Origin: Lucifuga dentata
Taxonomy: Eukaryota > Chordata > Actinopteri > Ophidiiformes > Bythitidae
Reading direction: 5' to 3'
Assembly: GCA_014773175.1 (NCBI GenBank)
Contig: VXCM01002143.1
Coordinates: forward strand, 60,696 to 124,695
DNA: 64,000 nt
In this document: positions 13,845-30,052 of the stretch, one piece after another
How the letters are laid out: every line of letters begins with the position of its first letter
How positions within the stretch are numbered: the stretch's first letter is position 1
The notes under the pieces: generated by a model
Told to the model about the DNA's origin: nothing
The model's database searches: none
Seen by the model: only the letters and a program-made list of their open reading frames with translations
Program-made: the position numbers and the translations under genes

Positions 13845-16800
13845 CTAAGTGTCCCTGACATACTATAACTGCCACAATGCATCTGGTATCTGTCTACCTT
13901 GTCTCTGTGCTTCACACCAGCAGTATTTTTAGCTCTCCTTTCCTTAGCAGATAATCACAGCAGGAGATCCTGTCGCCTATCTTGTTGTCTGTGGTCACCC
14001 CACTCAAAACAGGCGTGAAAACAGCCTGTTATGCACTTATTTTGTACACTTAAATTTCAGCTTTTGAGAATCTGAACACAGGAGTATTCAGAAAATATAA
14101 TGGAATATTTAGCTGAATGAGCTGATTGGAACCAAAAAAGGATTTATTAATTTGCTAATATATAATAGAACAATAATAATATGTTGTTAATAATAACAAC
14201 ATATTTCAGTCACAGACTGGCTTCTCAGACATGGACCATGCTCTGTATTGTCTAATACAGAATTGGTTGTTGTTCATGTTAGTCCACACTCTCTCTCTCA
14301 CTCTTCACTACTGATTATATATAAAGTAATTGGAATACAAATAATAAGACATAGAAAATGTATTGATGGATGAAAAATAATATGTTTAATGTCATATCAT
14401 ACATCTTGCCAAGATTTGTAAGTTGACAACAACTACAAGGCTACATCTCCAGAGTGTGTGTCAATCCTGCAGCTGTCTTAGGAGGCATCTGGCCCAGAGC
14501 TGTTAACCTCTGACCTCGAGCAGACAGCTGAGGAGGAAGTAGAAAGAAAGAAGGAACAAATGGGAATCAAAAAAAGCCCACAGGGAGGAGAAGGAGACAC
14601 GGACGCTGTGATTCTCTATAAGTCACAGTTGCTAGTAGATATAGTGAAAGTGATATCTAATAGATTCTGTTATCTTCCCTGTTCTGCCATTTTCTGTCTG
14701 TGAGGCAGTTTGACAGCCACATATTTGGCTTTCTCAAGATAAATGGGACACAGTGCAGGTACAAGTTAGTGTTGACATGGTTGGAAATGTTCCAGTCATA
14801 TTTTGGGTCTCTTAATGATATCTTGGGCTTCCACTGATGCTAATTTCAGATGTAATGTAAATCTTAATCTTGGACCAACCCTCCCTCAAAGAAATATGAC
14901 ATTAATAAGCTTGTTAGCAGATGACTCAGTGGAGTTTTAATGCCCCTTCAGCTATACTTCCTCCTTATGCCTTTATCTGGATCTGTTTGTAATTCCACCC
15001 TCCTCTTAAGTGATTAACACTTGACAGAGTGATACACGCTGAGAAGGCAACACTGAATCTGTAATTATAATAGAAAGCTGGTTGAATAACTTATGGAATT
15101 TCATATGGAGGGAAAATCTTTGACATAAGTGTAATAGTGTGGTCATAGAGGTAAAAATAAGTATCATATTATCATATCTGTTGTTGTTTATTACTCTATA
15201 CTGTCACCAAAGCACTGTTTAGGATTCTTAAGTATTTGATCAAGAAGTCAGAAACATTACTTATGACTAATGTTCATTATTGATTAATCTGGGGATGTTT
15301 TTGTAAAATCAATTAATCACTTAGGATATAAAATGCTACAAAAAGTCTTTGCTAGAGGCACTCAGAGCCCAAAGAGATGTCTTAAAATTATGTAATTTGT
15401 GTCACCAACAATCAAAAAAAATCAAAAGTTATTTAATTAACAATGATATGAAATAGAAACAACAAATATTTGATCAATGAATTATTGATTAGTTTTCTAT
15501 CAATTGATTATTGTACTCAACTAATTATTTCAATTCTGATATACGGACATATATGAATATATGGACTTTGGAATCTTTTCCATCAGGATTTCAGCTGTTT
15601 TTTGTTTTTTTTAATAAGAAAATTTCTCTTATTTTTCAATAATAAACTATCACTCTGAAGAAAAACCCCAAATATGAATTTAATAAATGAATTTGTAGAT
15701 AAAATCCCATTTGGAAGTAACATGCATACGCCACAGAATATTTCAAGGTAGCAGTGTCATGGAGAAGTTGGATAGCTTGTTTGAAAAATGCATCAGTACA
15801 GTAATGAAACTATGCTGACCTCTAAAATGTGATATTCTTGGAGGTGACCTTTAGCGTGAAACACTGTCTAGCAACTGAAGGAGCATCTACATTCATAAAT
15901 ACTTCAACTTGTGTATGTATGGGTGTAAAGTGAAGGCAAAGTGGTGGGTGGGGGGGGTATGATTGACAGTTAACAGATGAGCACAGCTGGAGTGACTCCC
16001 TTTCACTCTGGCACTGATTAGATTTGATTGGTGGATGAGTAGAACTTATGGTGAGGTGGGCAGTGGTCAGCTGGCATTAAAACATGCAGCAGTTGTTGGA
16101 CAATGCATCAGAGACAGAGGAGTAAAAGGGTAAGACAACACTTTTACTCATCAAATGATTCATTCTCTTGCATTAGGAACGGATGATTGTTCACATTTGT
16201 TTTGTTGCATTTTGACAGTTGCGAGAATAGCACCTGACTATAACTAATACTAGTAATAACACAATGGAAAAAATACAATGAAAAATACTCAATTACAAAG
16301 AAAAGTCCTGCTTTCAAAAAATTAATTTTGTAAAGTAAAAAAAATAAAAAATGCTAAAGCATTAAAATTGAAAGTATTTAGAGTATTTTGAAAATTATTT
16401 CAAAAGTTGTGGCAGTCCTCTTTAAATCAGTTTAAGGATTAAATGTTCCTCTACATGATGAATAAATTTTGTAAAACTTTTTTTGTAATATCTAGAAATC
16501 AATGTGTTATCAGGCCAAAACAAGGCCATGTTCAGAGTTCCAGAAAAGCAGAATTTCTGAAGATAAATGATTTTTACCTGGCAAAAGTAATATTTTCTGA
16601 GCTTATCTCCTGTTGAAATTATAATCTGTATCTGCAAAATAACTGGTAACTATAGCCATTAGATAAAGTTAATTGAGTAAAAAAATAAAATATTTCCCTG
16701 TAAAAATTAGTGGAGGAAAATCTCAGAAAATGGAAAAATTTATTTAAGTACACTACTTTAAATTTTAGCTCAATTTTCATGTATGCCAATATGTAAATTT

Positions 16801-19601
16801 CTCACTTTAATGATCGCTCTTTCTTCAAAGCTGAATGAGTCTAAACCTGGTTTCATGTGGAGTTTTTAGGTGATTTACTTGATAAAAACTGTCTTAAGCA
16901 GATTTTTCTATACATCAGCAAACCTGAACTTCATGACAGCTGTAGGAGATTCTTTTCACCTTTGTCTTTGTTCTACAAAAATAAATACATAAATAAAATT
17001 TTTTGTGAAATGGCACAATCAGTGATCCAAACATAAATCCCACCATCACAACCAAAAAGGAAAATAGGACTGGAAGCTATCACTCAAAAGTGATCTTCAA
17101 CAGCAACACAAAGTTCTTTATATTTTCCGGTGCTGTAAAAATAGTGATGTTGGTAAACACATCACTGTAACAGGCCAGAATTTTCAGCTTCGATGATATG
17201 ATCAGCTGAGAAACAGTGATTATTATTTTTCAACAAGAAGTCAGTCTCTTGATTTATATCTAATTGAATTTAAGTGGTCAAAAAAAAAAAAAAAAAAAAA
17301 AAAAAAAGACAGACAGACCTGAAGTCAGAATTAGTGATCAGATGTGCTTTTACCATTCATGATATTTACCTTTTAGTCATTGTCATTGTGATCCAATGGA
17401 AATATTTGTTTCCTGTTTTTAAATATGCATCATAAACTGAAACCAACAGAAATCCAGCACATAATCACATCCGATGCTCTGTTTGTTTACGCCTCTGACT
17501 CCTGATGTTTTCTCTGATATCACCTTTCTTGTCCCGCTCTCTTGCTCAGGGAGGCCCCGCTCAGGAGGCCGGCCCCAGCAGTGGTGACCCCTCCCTGCCT
17601 CAGGTCTATGCCCCGCCTCCGTCTTATCCCCCACCATGTCAAGGTCCTCCAACATCTGCAGGCAGACTACCGCCTCTGGATTTCAGCTCCACCCTTCCCA
17701 GCTCAGAGTACCCCGAACATCCTCAGCTCAGAGTTTATCAGGGGCCACAGCTGGAGGGGGTCGAGGCTCTGGCATCCAGTAACACGGTAAGGACAGTTTG
17801 AGATTTTATGACTTTTACATTATGATAAATGACGAGACAAAAATAGGATCAATATGACCTGCATCAGTGAGGTAACCCAGTGACAGTAACTCATCATATC
17901 TCCTATCACACAAACAGATTGGGTTTCCAAGTCCTTCTACATTTAGATTTTAGAGCCTTAGACACCCACCCTCCTCCCCATCCCACCCCCTCCATGGCTG
18001 TATCCATATATGGGAATGCTGTGACACTCAAACTGGTGGTGGTGGAGGGGAGGGGGACGGCTGAGAGTCAGTTTATTAAACTTAAATCCCACTTTTCCTT
18101 CTTTCCTTTGTTTTATTTAGCTGGAGAAACACAGATTATCTGCCACAATAATCTGTGAAGTTGTACTGAAATTTACAGTTAATTAATTTGGAAGTGTAAA
18201 TTATTTTTTCCAGTTCAGAAAATATATAGACTTGTGGGGCAGTAAAAAAAAACAATTAATGTTACAAAAGTGGAATTACTGTTAACTAGTGTTATTGTGT
18301 ACATTTAAAGTCCTAATCTTTATTTTTTACACCATGAAATTTTAGCTAAATTCATATACAGAATGTTAAGCTTCTCTTAAAGAAGAAAATCAGCATTCTG
18401 GGTACAAACTAATCCCATTAGAAATTACAGGTCTGCTTTCCTGTGTTTACTAACAATATGTAAATTTGTTTACATGTATACAAATATTTAACAGCATCAG
18501 AAAATACTGATAACTTAGATCTAGAAGTCCAGCATCTGTGTATTATACACCCTTGCACCAATATAACAGTGATTTCAGGTTTGTGTTCCCTGTTTTATTT
18601 TGTTGATGGGGCTGCATATATTTCTATTTGTATGACAGATTGCAGGATGTTTTTTACTACGTGCTGTAAACAGAGCACATTTTATGAGTAAATATATGTC
18701 GTACGCACTAATGAAATGTCCTTCAGGCATGAAATTGTCCACTGTGTGGATGATTTGTGTGGCAGCTCAGCTCTGCTTCTCTCTTCCTCCTCTCATAACT
18801 GGTCTTTGTGGCCTCATCTATATCCAGTATTCTACTAGAGCCCCTGACTTACAAGGTCCGTGCTGATTTTCGGGGAAAGTTGAGACGGCGCCACGGAGGG
18901 GGGGGTCAAAGGGGGAGGCTGACCAGATGACCCCTTCCCCCTCTGAAATATCGCTCAGGTCCAGAACACAACTTTGCATCGTGACATGACACCACCACCC
19001 AACTCCACCCTGTCCCTGTCCCTGTCCCTGTCCTCCCCACCCCCTCCACCCCACCCCACGCCACCCCACTGTAGCCTGTCTGTTCTGTGTGGGCGGATGT
19101 GATGCTGTGACCTCTGCTGTCTACTGTAGTTAGCCATGGCAAGTCGATGTAGCGTCAAACAGTGGCCTGCGTACGTTTATGTGTTTGTTAAAGGCTCCCC
19201 TGCGTGAATGTGTCCCCCCCCCTCTGCGTCTCATCTCTTTTCTCTGNNNNNNNNNNNNNNNNNNNNNNNNNNNNNNNNNNNNNNNNNNNNNNNNNNNNNN
19301 NNNNNNNNNNNNNNNNNNNNNNNNNNNNNNNNNNNNNNNNNNNNCCCCCCCCACACCATTTGCCTTCTCCCACCCTGTTCTGCCTTCTCCCACCTTCCTG
19401 TTCCAGCTTTTTGCACACCTTCTTTGCCTTGTTTCCGTTGTACTTTGGTTTCGTTTCTCCTTCACTGCTGCACTGAGGCCTTTTCCACTGTTTCCCTGCC
19501 TCTTGGTACTAGAATGCTAATATCAAAGTGTTTGCCTTTACAGTTTTGATTTTCATTAGAATCCACTTTTTCATATGTCATTACTTCTGCAGTTTTCTTT
19601 G

Positions 19602-19656
<55 letters not shown>

Positions 19657-21891
19657 NNACTTTTTTTTTTTTTTTTGCAATGGTTGATGATGCTGGTTGA
19701 CCTACACACATACACTGTACACACGCATACACACACACTAGCATCGTGGTGCATTGTGGGATAGTGAATGTTTTGGTTTTGGCACATTAGTCCTTGAAAT
19801 GTTCTGCATGAGGCAACTGTAATCAGTTTAATATTAGATTACCACAGATTCCTATTTCAGCTGTTCAGATAATATTATAATAAATCCATATAATATTTGC
19901 AATCAGGAAACTTGGAACTGAGTTACAGTCTTTCCAGAGTTTTCAGGGGAACATAAAACTTTATTTTGCCACAGGTGAAGTGAGCATATTTTACTGTGTA
20001 GCAATATGTAATATTTAGATTGGTAAGGTGTGATATATTAGTGGTTAAACTCTTCAAAAGGCATGTATTCAGAGACGCCTCACTAAAACAGAGCCCTTTT
20101 TCACGCCTCCTCACATTTGCCTGAGAAGGATCACTGGTTGCTGAATGCTCTTTGAACTTGGTTTGGATCACTTGACCTCATGAACATGTTTAGTGTTTTG
20201 TCTAATGTGATGTGATGCTTTATGCAACTGAGTTTTACACATAAAAATTCTGAAAGATTTGGTGAATCTGCTGAATTGACTTCTTGATTTTTTCTTTCTT
20301 TCTTTGCCTTTCTACTGATGTCCTCTCCCCATTTTCTTCACACCCACTCTCATCTTTTTTCCATTTTGTTCTCCATCTTTCCTTATTTCCCTGTCTGTTT
20401 TTGTTTGTTTTTCGCCTTCTTTCCTGTGCCTGCTTCCTCTTCTGCTCCTCCTTCTCCTCCTTTTTCATACTTTTGCATTATCAGGATGACACCTTGGCCC
20501 CTGTGACCTCTGACCCCCAGCCTCTGAGTGTATCAGTGTCATCAGGGGGTGGAGCTGGAAGTGGAAGTGAGGAGGAAGGGTCAGGTAAGGCCCAACCCAA
20601 ACGCCTCCATGTCTCCAACATCCCTTTCCGTTTCAGAGACCCAGACCTCCGGCAGATGTTTGGGGTATGTTTGGAATCTCTATTCTGACCTAAAATCCAT
20701 ATGATCATACGGCATCACAAAATATTTATGTAATTTTGGTGTAGTAAATCAGTCCTATTGTGCTGACAAAAAATTCTGACACTTTCAGCAATTTGGCAAG
20801 ATTCTTGATGTAGAAATCATCTTCAATGAGAGGGGGTCAAAGGTCAGTATCACTCAACAGAGACAGAAATGTTATCTGAGCTGAAACTAATTTGAAAAAA
20901 AAAAGTTTTTGAGACCAGCATCATAAATGAATTAGGAGTACGACTGTGTGAACATGCAGGGCTTTGGCTTTGTGACCTTCGAGAGTGCGACAGAAGCTGA
21001 TCGTGCACGAGAAAAGCTGAATGGAACAATTGTAGAAGGAAGGAAGATTGAGGTAAGAGAGAACTTCTAGTCATTTTATAAGCTCATTATGTATTATCAT
21101 TGTCTTAGTGCTGGTCTTTGTTTCCCCAGGTTAATAATGCCACTGCAAGAGTGGTTACCAAAAAGCCTCAGACGCCTCTTGTGAACGGTGAGATTTCAAG
21201 TAAGTCACACCTCATCGATCACCACACATTCTGTACGGGAGTCTTGGGATGTTTTATCATATAGTTTGCTGTAGAAAAGAAAAGCTTCTATTCATTTATC
21301 CTTTCTGTGCAGCTTCTGGATGGAAGATCAACCCTGTCATGGGGGCGATGTACGCACCTGAGCTCTACACAGGTAAGAAACATTCCTCTCTGAAATAATG
21401 TTTTATAATGTTATCAGATCATGTTCATCATACAGTCTTCTTCTGTTTTGTTCATTTAGTTGCCAGTTTTCCGTATCCTGTAGCAACTCCTACCCTGGCC
21501 TATCGGGGCTCTGCACTCCGGGGGCGAGGTCGAGCTGTCTACAACACCATCCGCTCTGCTGCAACCACACCTGCCGCTGTACCCGCCTACCCTGGGTAAG
21601 CCCCACCACCCCAACACCATGCTCCACACCCCATTTATTCAAGGCAAAACATTTCAAGTTTTCACTCATTTTGTTTTTATCAGAGTGGTGTATCAGGATG
21701 GACTGTATGGAACAGAAGTTTATGTATGTATCCACAAACTTTCACACATTTCTTTTGCGAAATCAATAAATTAATTTCAGTTTCCTGGTAATGTTGCTGT
21801 ATTTCTGTTATTTTCTCTGTCAGGGTGGATATCCTGCAGCTTACAGAGTGGCTCAATCAGCATCTGCTGCCACAGCGACCTACAGCGATGG

Positions 21892-21944
<53 letters not shown>

Positions 21945-22862
21945 ACACACAATAATGAATGTTTTCTGACATAAGGAATCAGTGTAAACCTCTGATGTGA
22001 ACATTTTATAGAACAGAAATGGGAAGAGGAATGCATAAGTTCATTTTCATCTGCTATTAGAAATCAATATCTCCTACAAGTAGACGTTTCACAGACAGGC
22101 AAACTTCCAGAAAAGATAAAGGATAAATGAAAAAGCTTTGCACTTCCCTAGAACTTTTTTGGTGTAATTTATCAATATTTCATTTTTTTTTTTTTTTTTT
22201 TTTTACCATTAGCACATGCTGAGCTAACAGTTTTTAATTCCAAGTACATTCAGTGAACATTTATAAGAATATTCCCAGAAGGTTTCCCTGGAGAGTTTTC
22301 ATAGCAGAGGGTAAAAGATGTGGTTCCCTGAAGGATAACATCAAGATCTTATAAGAAAACTTTACTGGGAAACCTTCAGGGAACCTCCCCAAGGTTCTGT
22401 AAATGTTCCATTTTATTATATTACCAAACTAGAACATTCCTTGAGGTACAACCATGAAGGAACATCTCACAGAAACATTCTTGGACCGACATATCAAATT
22501 TTAACAGGTTGTTCAGAGACTAAAATAAATGTTACCACAGAGTAACTCTTAGGGAACATTATGGGAATGCAGAAAGTGGGAATCAAACCCCTAAAAGTAA
22601 AGCAAATGTGCTGTCATGACATGTGTGATGCTTTTACCAGATATGGACGTGTTTACGCCGCGGCAGCAGATCCTTATCACCACTCGGTTGGACCAACAAC
22701 AACATATGGAGTTGGTACAATGGTGAGTTCAAATCCTACAAAACCTCTACTGAGATCTATCTGGTCACACTTGGGTCCAAAACCTGGAGCTTTTCTGTGC
22801 TCTGCTTCTATTTACAGGCCAGTTTGTACAGAGGAGGATACAACCGCTTCACCCCGTACTGA
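13253..22862 (+). CDS. rbfox1l: RNA-binding protein Fox-1 homolog 1-like
   Basis: Splicing regulator that binds (U)GCAUG next to alternative exons, mainly in muscle and neurons (family knowledge). Exons: join(13253..13339,17550..17786,20485..20664,20789..20842,20960..21052,21130..21187,21313..21372,21460..21595,21684..21723,21824..21891,22641..22722,22818..22862). Total 379 aa, GT-AG throughout, with consistent phase. The N-terminus [20 protein letters not shown] is the fish rbfox1l type and fixes the start. The RRM spans about residues 147-223, with RNP2 LHVSNI (149-154) and RNP1 GFGFVTF (187-193). A Calcitonin-gene-type Ala/Tyr/Gly-rich C-terminal region follows and ends [14 protein letters not shown]. 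Intron 1 is 4.2 kb and intron 2 contains the assembly gap. Exon 6 has a second in-frame donor 12 nt downstream, and a (CA)n run abuts the exon 10 donor. Confidence 0.95.
13340..17549 (+). other. rbfox1l intron 1, no gene seen
   Basis: A 4.2-kb AT-rich intron. It contains a (GT)n microsatellite at 13809-13842 and a poly-A run at 17281-17307. No coding exon or RNA gene was recognised on either strand. Confidence 0.6.
19247..19344. other. Assembly gap in rbfox1l intron 2
   Basis: A run of 98 N bases flanked by C-rich sequence (CCCCCCCC on both sides), followed by a poly-T tract at about 19604-19676 with two more Ns at 19657-19658. ORFs across it are meaningless. The true missing length is unknown. 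Confidence 0.95.
21893..21942 (+). repeat. (CA)n microsatellite at the rbfox1l exon 10 donor
   Basis: About 24 CA units begin inside the 5' splice site itself: exon ...GATGG|GTACACACA. CA repeats close to donors are known binding sites for hnRNP L, so length variation here could influence exon inclusion (inference). Confidence 0.85.
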
Positions 22863-25800
<2,938 letters not shown>

Positions 25801-25809
25801 TATACTCCA

Positions 25810-28390
25810 ATTTTATTAGATTTTTTCCAAAAGAGTATTTGCACAATATTTACAAAATGGCAGTTTATCATATGAAATCTGTAGAGAAAGGGAATGGGGG
25901 TAGGGAGGGGACATTGCAGTTAAACCTTCAGCTTCAGTTGTTAGTCAGCTGCAACATAAACTATTATAAAGCAGAGCAGACACAATACAATACTTACTAG
26001 AGTGACCAGATGCAAAAATCAAACGATCACTAACATACTTAACACAAAAGAAAAAAAGAATGAGAAGACAACAGATAGTGTTAGAGATTTCTAGGAGAGA
26101 GAGAATGAGGATGAGGCAAAGGAGAAGGGGAGAGGAGGATGGCATGCAGGGAGAAGGAGAAAAGAGGATGAAGAAATAGAATGAGACAAACTGAAATGAA
26201 GAAAGTTCAAAAGTAAATGACCAGAAAAGAGAAGTGAGGGAGTTCTTATAGTGTCAAATGTCAAGCAAGGAGTTACAGACTGATGGAGCCTACAGTACAT
26301 GGGAGATTAAAAAAAAAAGAAAAAAAAACAAAACACTAAAAACACAAATCACATCAGAAGAAAAAATTATCAAAAAATAAAAATTATATTGTTAGTTATC
26401 TGGAGGTGAATTTTCTATTTAAAAAAAGCAAACATCCTGAAAAGGTGAGATTTGAGATGTACACAATGTAAGCCTGTGTAAAAATAAAATAACATTTACA
26501 CAAAGCAACTGTATCCATCATGAAGAAAACAAGTTATTCTATCATGGGAGCAAACACCAATGTGACAATCTGCCTGAATAAGAACACATATGAGCAAAAA
26601 AAAAACAAAACAAAAAAAAAACCTTTTTTTTTTTTTTTTTCAAGTTTACTAAGTAAAGGTTTTAGTCTGAGGATACAATGTTCTGTATGTCCAGACCCAT
26701 TCTGTCTCTAAGGCTTAAAAAACAAAAAAAAGGTCTGTCATCTCAAGTCTAACAAATGCAAGAACATTCCAGAAGATAAACTATCAATAACCTGAAAAAT
26801 GCTACTCCTCATCAGTAATGGCTGCTCTATTATTTAAAAAAAAAAAGGGAAAAAGAAGCAAATGCATCTGGACAAACAGAAAAGTACAAAAACATGGCGA
26901 GTTAAAATCAAACAGTTGAAAATCAGGCAAATATAATGTCACAGGGAAAAACATTTTACGATGTAGGTTAGCAGTAGTTAACATGATACAGATTTCAACA
27001 TGTCAGGCTCCCACGTGTTTTATCAGCTGTATGCCTTGAAGCTGAGTGGGTCAAACCAAGACTTGGATTGCTCACAATTTGCTCTCCAGATGGCGTCTGT
27101 AGGAGGCAGCAGAGGAGGTTCGCCCACTTATCAGCACTCCATTTACTCCTGCAATGCAGCACTACAAGCTGAAGAATGAGGAGTCTCGTGGTGCGAGAGA
27201 GAAACGTGTAGGCAGCGAGGGAAGGGAATAGCAAAGAGGACAGGGGGTAAAAATAAATGGAGGGGAGGGGGAGGGAGACAGAAAACATGTTATTTCACAA
27301 ACTTTGAACCAAGTTTACAAGAGTGATTTATCAACCTTTCCTGAAGCAATTTAGTCCTTTTGCGTAAAGTTTTATGTTACATGTGATTGCCAGCGCTGAT
27401 GACACTCATCACTGACTTAATAGTTTAGTCAGGAATGTAAATCTGCTCTGCATGGACCAAACATGTACCTGCCAACACTAATTGGTCAAAAACAGACATG
27501 GGACAATCTTTTTTGTGATTTCATATGATGATTTGGTTTGAGACAGCCTGTGTTGTCTCTTCTGGAGGCTGCACTAAGAAATCAGAACAAGAGACTGGAA
27601 ATGCAAGCTCCTCTACTGTGCAATCACAAAAACAATAAAGATGATCCTAAGACAGCACCAAAAAAAAGAAAAAAAAAGAAAAAAAAAAGCCTGAATTCTG
27701 AATTTAAATGTACATATTTACATAAATGGCCTAAGAATAGTTTTGTTAACCAGGGATGGAGGGAGGAAGGGAAAAAAAACTATTCTTAGGCCATTTATGT
27801 AAATATGTANAAAAAAAAAAAAAAAAAAAAAATCACACTTACCGGTGTGAACCAAAATACCTAAACTACACACTAACTAAAAAGAAATCACAGCAATATC
27901 AAAAATTATTTACAAAAATATACTCTGAAGTACAGATTTTACAACAAGCCTGTATCCACTCAGATCATATACACCACATTCATAAGCATATCAGTCTTAA
28001 AATTTCTGCATTAGTTACCAATACTGTTTATAGGAGAAAGAAGAAACCATGGGGGGAAAAATATCAGCCTGTAATTTCAATTTATGCTCTCATTCTGCAG
28101 AAGAGACTAATATAAGAAATTGTAGCAAGATAGATTCATCCCACAGTGAAAACTTCTACTGGCTCAGTATGTGGGATGTATCTTCCACTCAACTCCCAAT
28201 CAGCCAGGCAACGATAATGAAGTCTGAAAAGCATGGACCTCTAGAAGAAGCGTTTTTAATGAGGGCGACCAGGTTCTGTGTGCTGCAGTACAGCTACAGC
28301 TGCCAATTTGAAAAATATTTCATGAGATCAACAAAAAAGATGCACATTAAAGTACTTCTCTATTCTCAACGTCCCTTTATTTGTCTACAA

Positions 28391-28421
<31 letters not shown>

Positions 28422-30052
28422 AAAATCATTGGTTTTATTTTAAATACTTTCATCATGTGACAGACAGCAGCATGGATTTGTAAGATCCCTGGGATCTTAC
28501 AGACTGCTTCTAGCAGGAGACACTGTTTAAAATTTGTATTATACTTTATCATTTGTCCAATATCAACCTGTAAATTTTCATTAAAAGCTGAATAATTCTT
28601 TCTCCTGTCGCTATTATTCCAATGACAATGGCCAATACTGTTCTAATACTGTCCACAGAAAAGCACTAGTCACCTATGAATGAAAGCCGACTAGCATGTT
28701 AATCACATATAGCAGAAATGTGAGGTGACATCTGTGTGTCATCCAGCTCCTTCCACACAAGTCCTTCATTCTTTCTTACCATTCTTACAAACGGCTCCAG
28801 CACAGCCGGACGTAGCATACAAACCGCTCACGCTTTGCGAAGAATCAACAGGGTTTCCACCATTGCTGCATGATACTCTGATTCACCCTCTGCTGTGTAT
28901 GAAGACGGCAGCTTCACTGCTCCCATTTCAATGATATTTATGTGGATGACGGAGGAAAGACCTGCTTCACCACCGTATTTCTCTGTCAAGGAAGATGCTG
29001 AGTAGGATAGCCTGGATTCCATGTGCTGGCAGGAACTTGTACCTGAGAATGATGGAAGCTGACTCCCTCTGTGGCTGGTGGGTCTCTGTTTCCAGGGAAT
29101 GGAGGAGTGGGGACATCACCTTGATAAAGAACACTTGCTTGTACCCATTAAAGTCAATGCTCATTAGACTGAGGTGTCTTCCCAATGCTGGCCAACAACT
29201 TCAGAAGTGGGAGTGAAAGGACAAACAAATGCTACATTAATAAAAATCAGGAACCAGACTGTAAATTTATCAGTCCACAGCTTTCAAGGGCCCATGTCGT
29301 TTGAGAACTGGAACAAGAAGGACAGCCAACTGTAGAAACTTGAAGTAGGGGAGGGGGGGGCAGGGTAGGACATACAAACCACATCTCCAAGATCAATTTC
29401 TGGCTTCTTCTTCTTGCGTCAGGCTCACAGTCTCTCAACAAAAATGTGTCGATCTGTATCTCCAAGTTTGGCATTGTAGCTGGGAGGGAGGGATGAATGA
29501 CGTGAATAGCTTTCTTCATCTCTCTTTTGGTTGGTAAAGGCTTGAATCTTCAGGCTTTGGAGCTGCTGACTTGAGGAAGGAAAAACACAACAGAACACTG
29601 TTAGCGGTGACATCTGCAGGTGGTAATGGTATGGGAACCATGGCGGTGAGCTCCTCCCTGATCTAGCTCTGCTACTTCTTGGCCTTAGAATGTTGGATTT
29701 ACAGGAACGGCCCAATCTTAACTGTTTGCTCATCTTTGTGGCATCACAAATATATTGAGCTAATCTGGACATCTGGCTAACTACAGTATTTGAGGGGGAA
29801 TGTGGGCAGATGCTCTAACTCATGTTTAAAACGGTTCTTATCTAAATTGAACCTGCATTCATATGTCTACCCTTACTGCTTTCAGCAGAATTGATTCATG
29901 TGTATCTTTCTACATGGGTCTGTACTGTTGTTATTATAACCAATACTCTATGTCATCTGGATGAGGTGTCTGAAATGCAGTGCATTCAATATTTAAGGTT
30001 CCCTGCTAGTCTCTAAGCTTCTCCCCTCGTTGTGTTCCCCCCTCCCCTCCCC
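25810..30052 (-). other. leng8: Probable long leng8 3' UTR
   Basis: 4.2 kb of AT-rich sequence after the leng8 stop with no convincing gene. A minus-strand AATAAA lies near 25811-25816. The region contains poly-A stretches, a 34-bp perfect inverted repeat beside a single N (27711-27744 and 27776-27809), and one open segment at 29425-29570 noted under findings. An unannotated non-coding transcript cannot be excluded. Confidence 0.4.

Noticed and set aside
19130..19787. ORFs through N runs and poly-T/poly-A (poly-Lys or poly-Phe peptides)
   Set aside because: They are produced by the 98-N gap and homopolymer tract inside rbfox1l intron 2.
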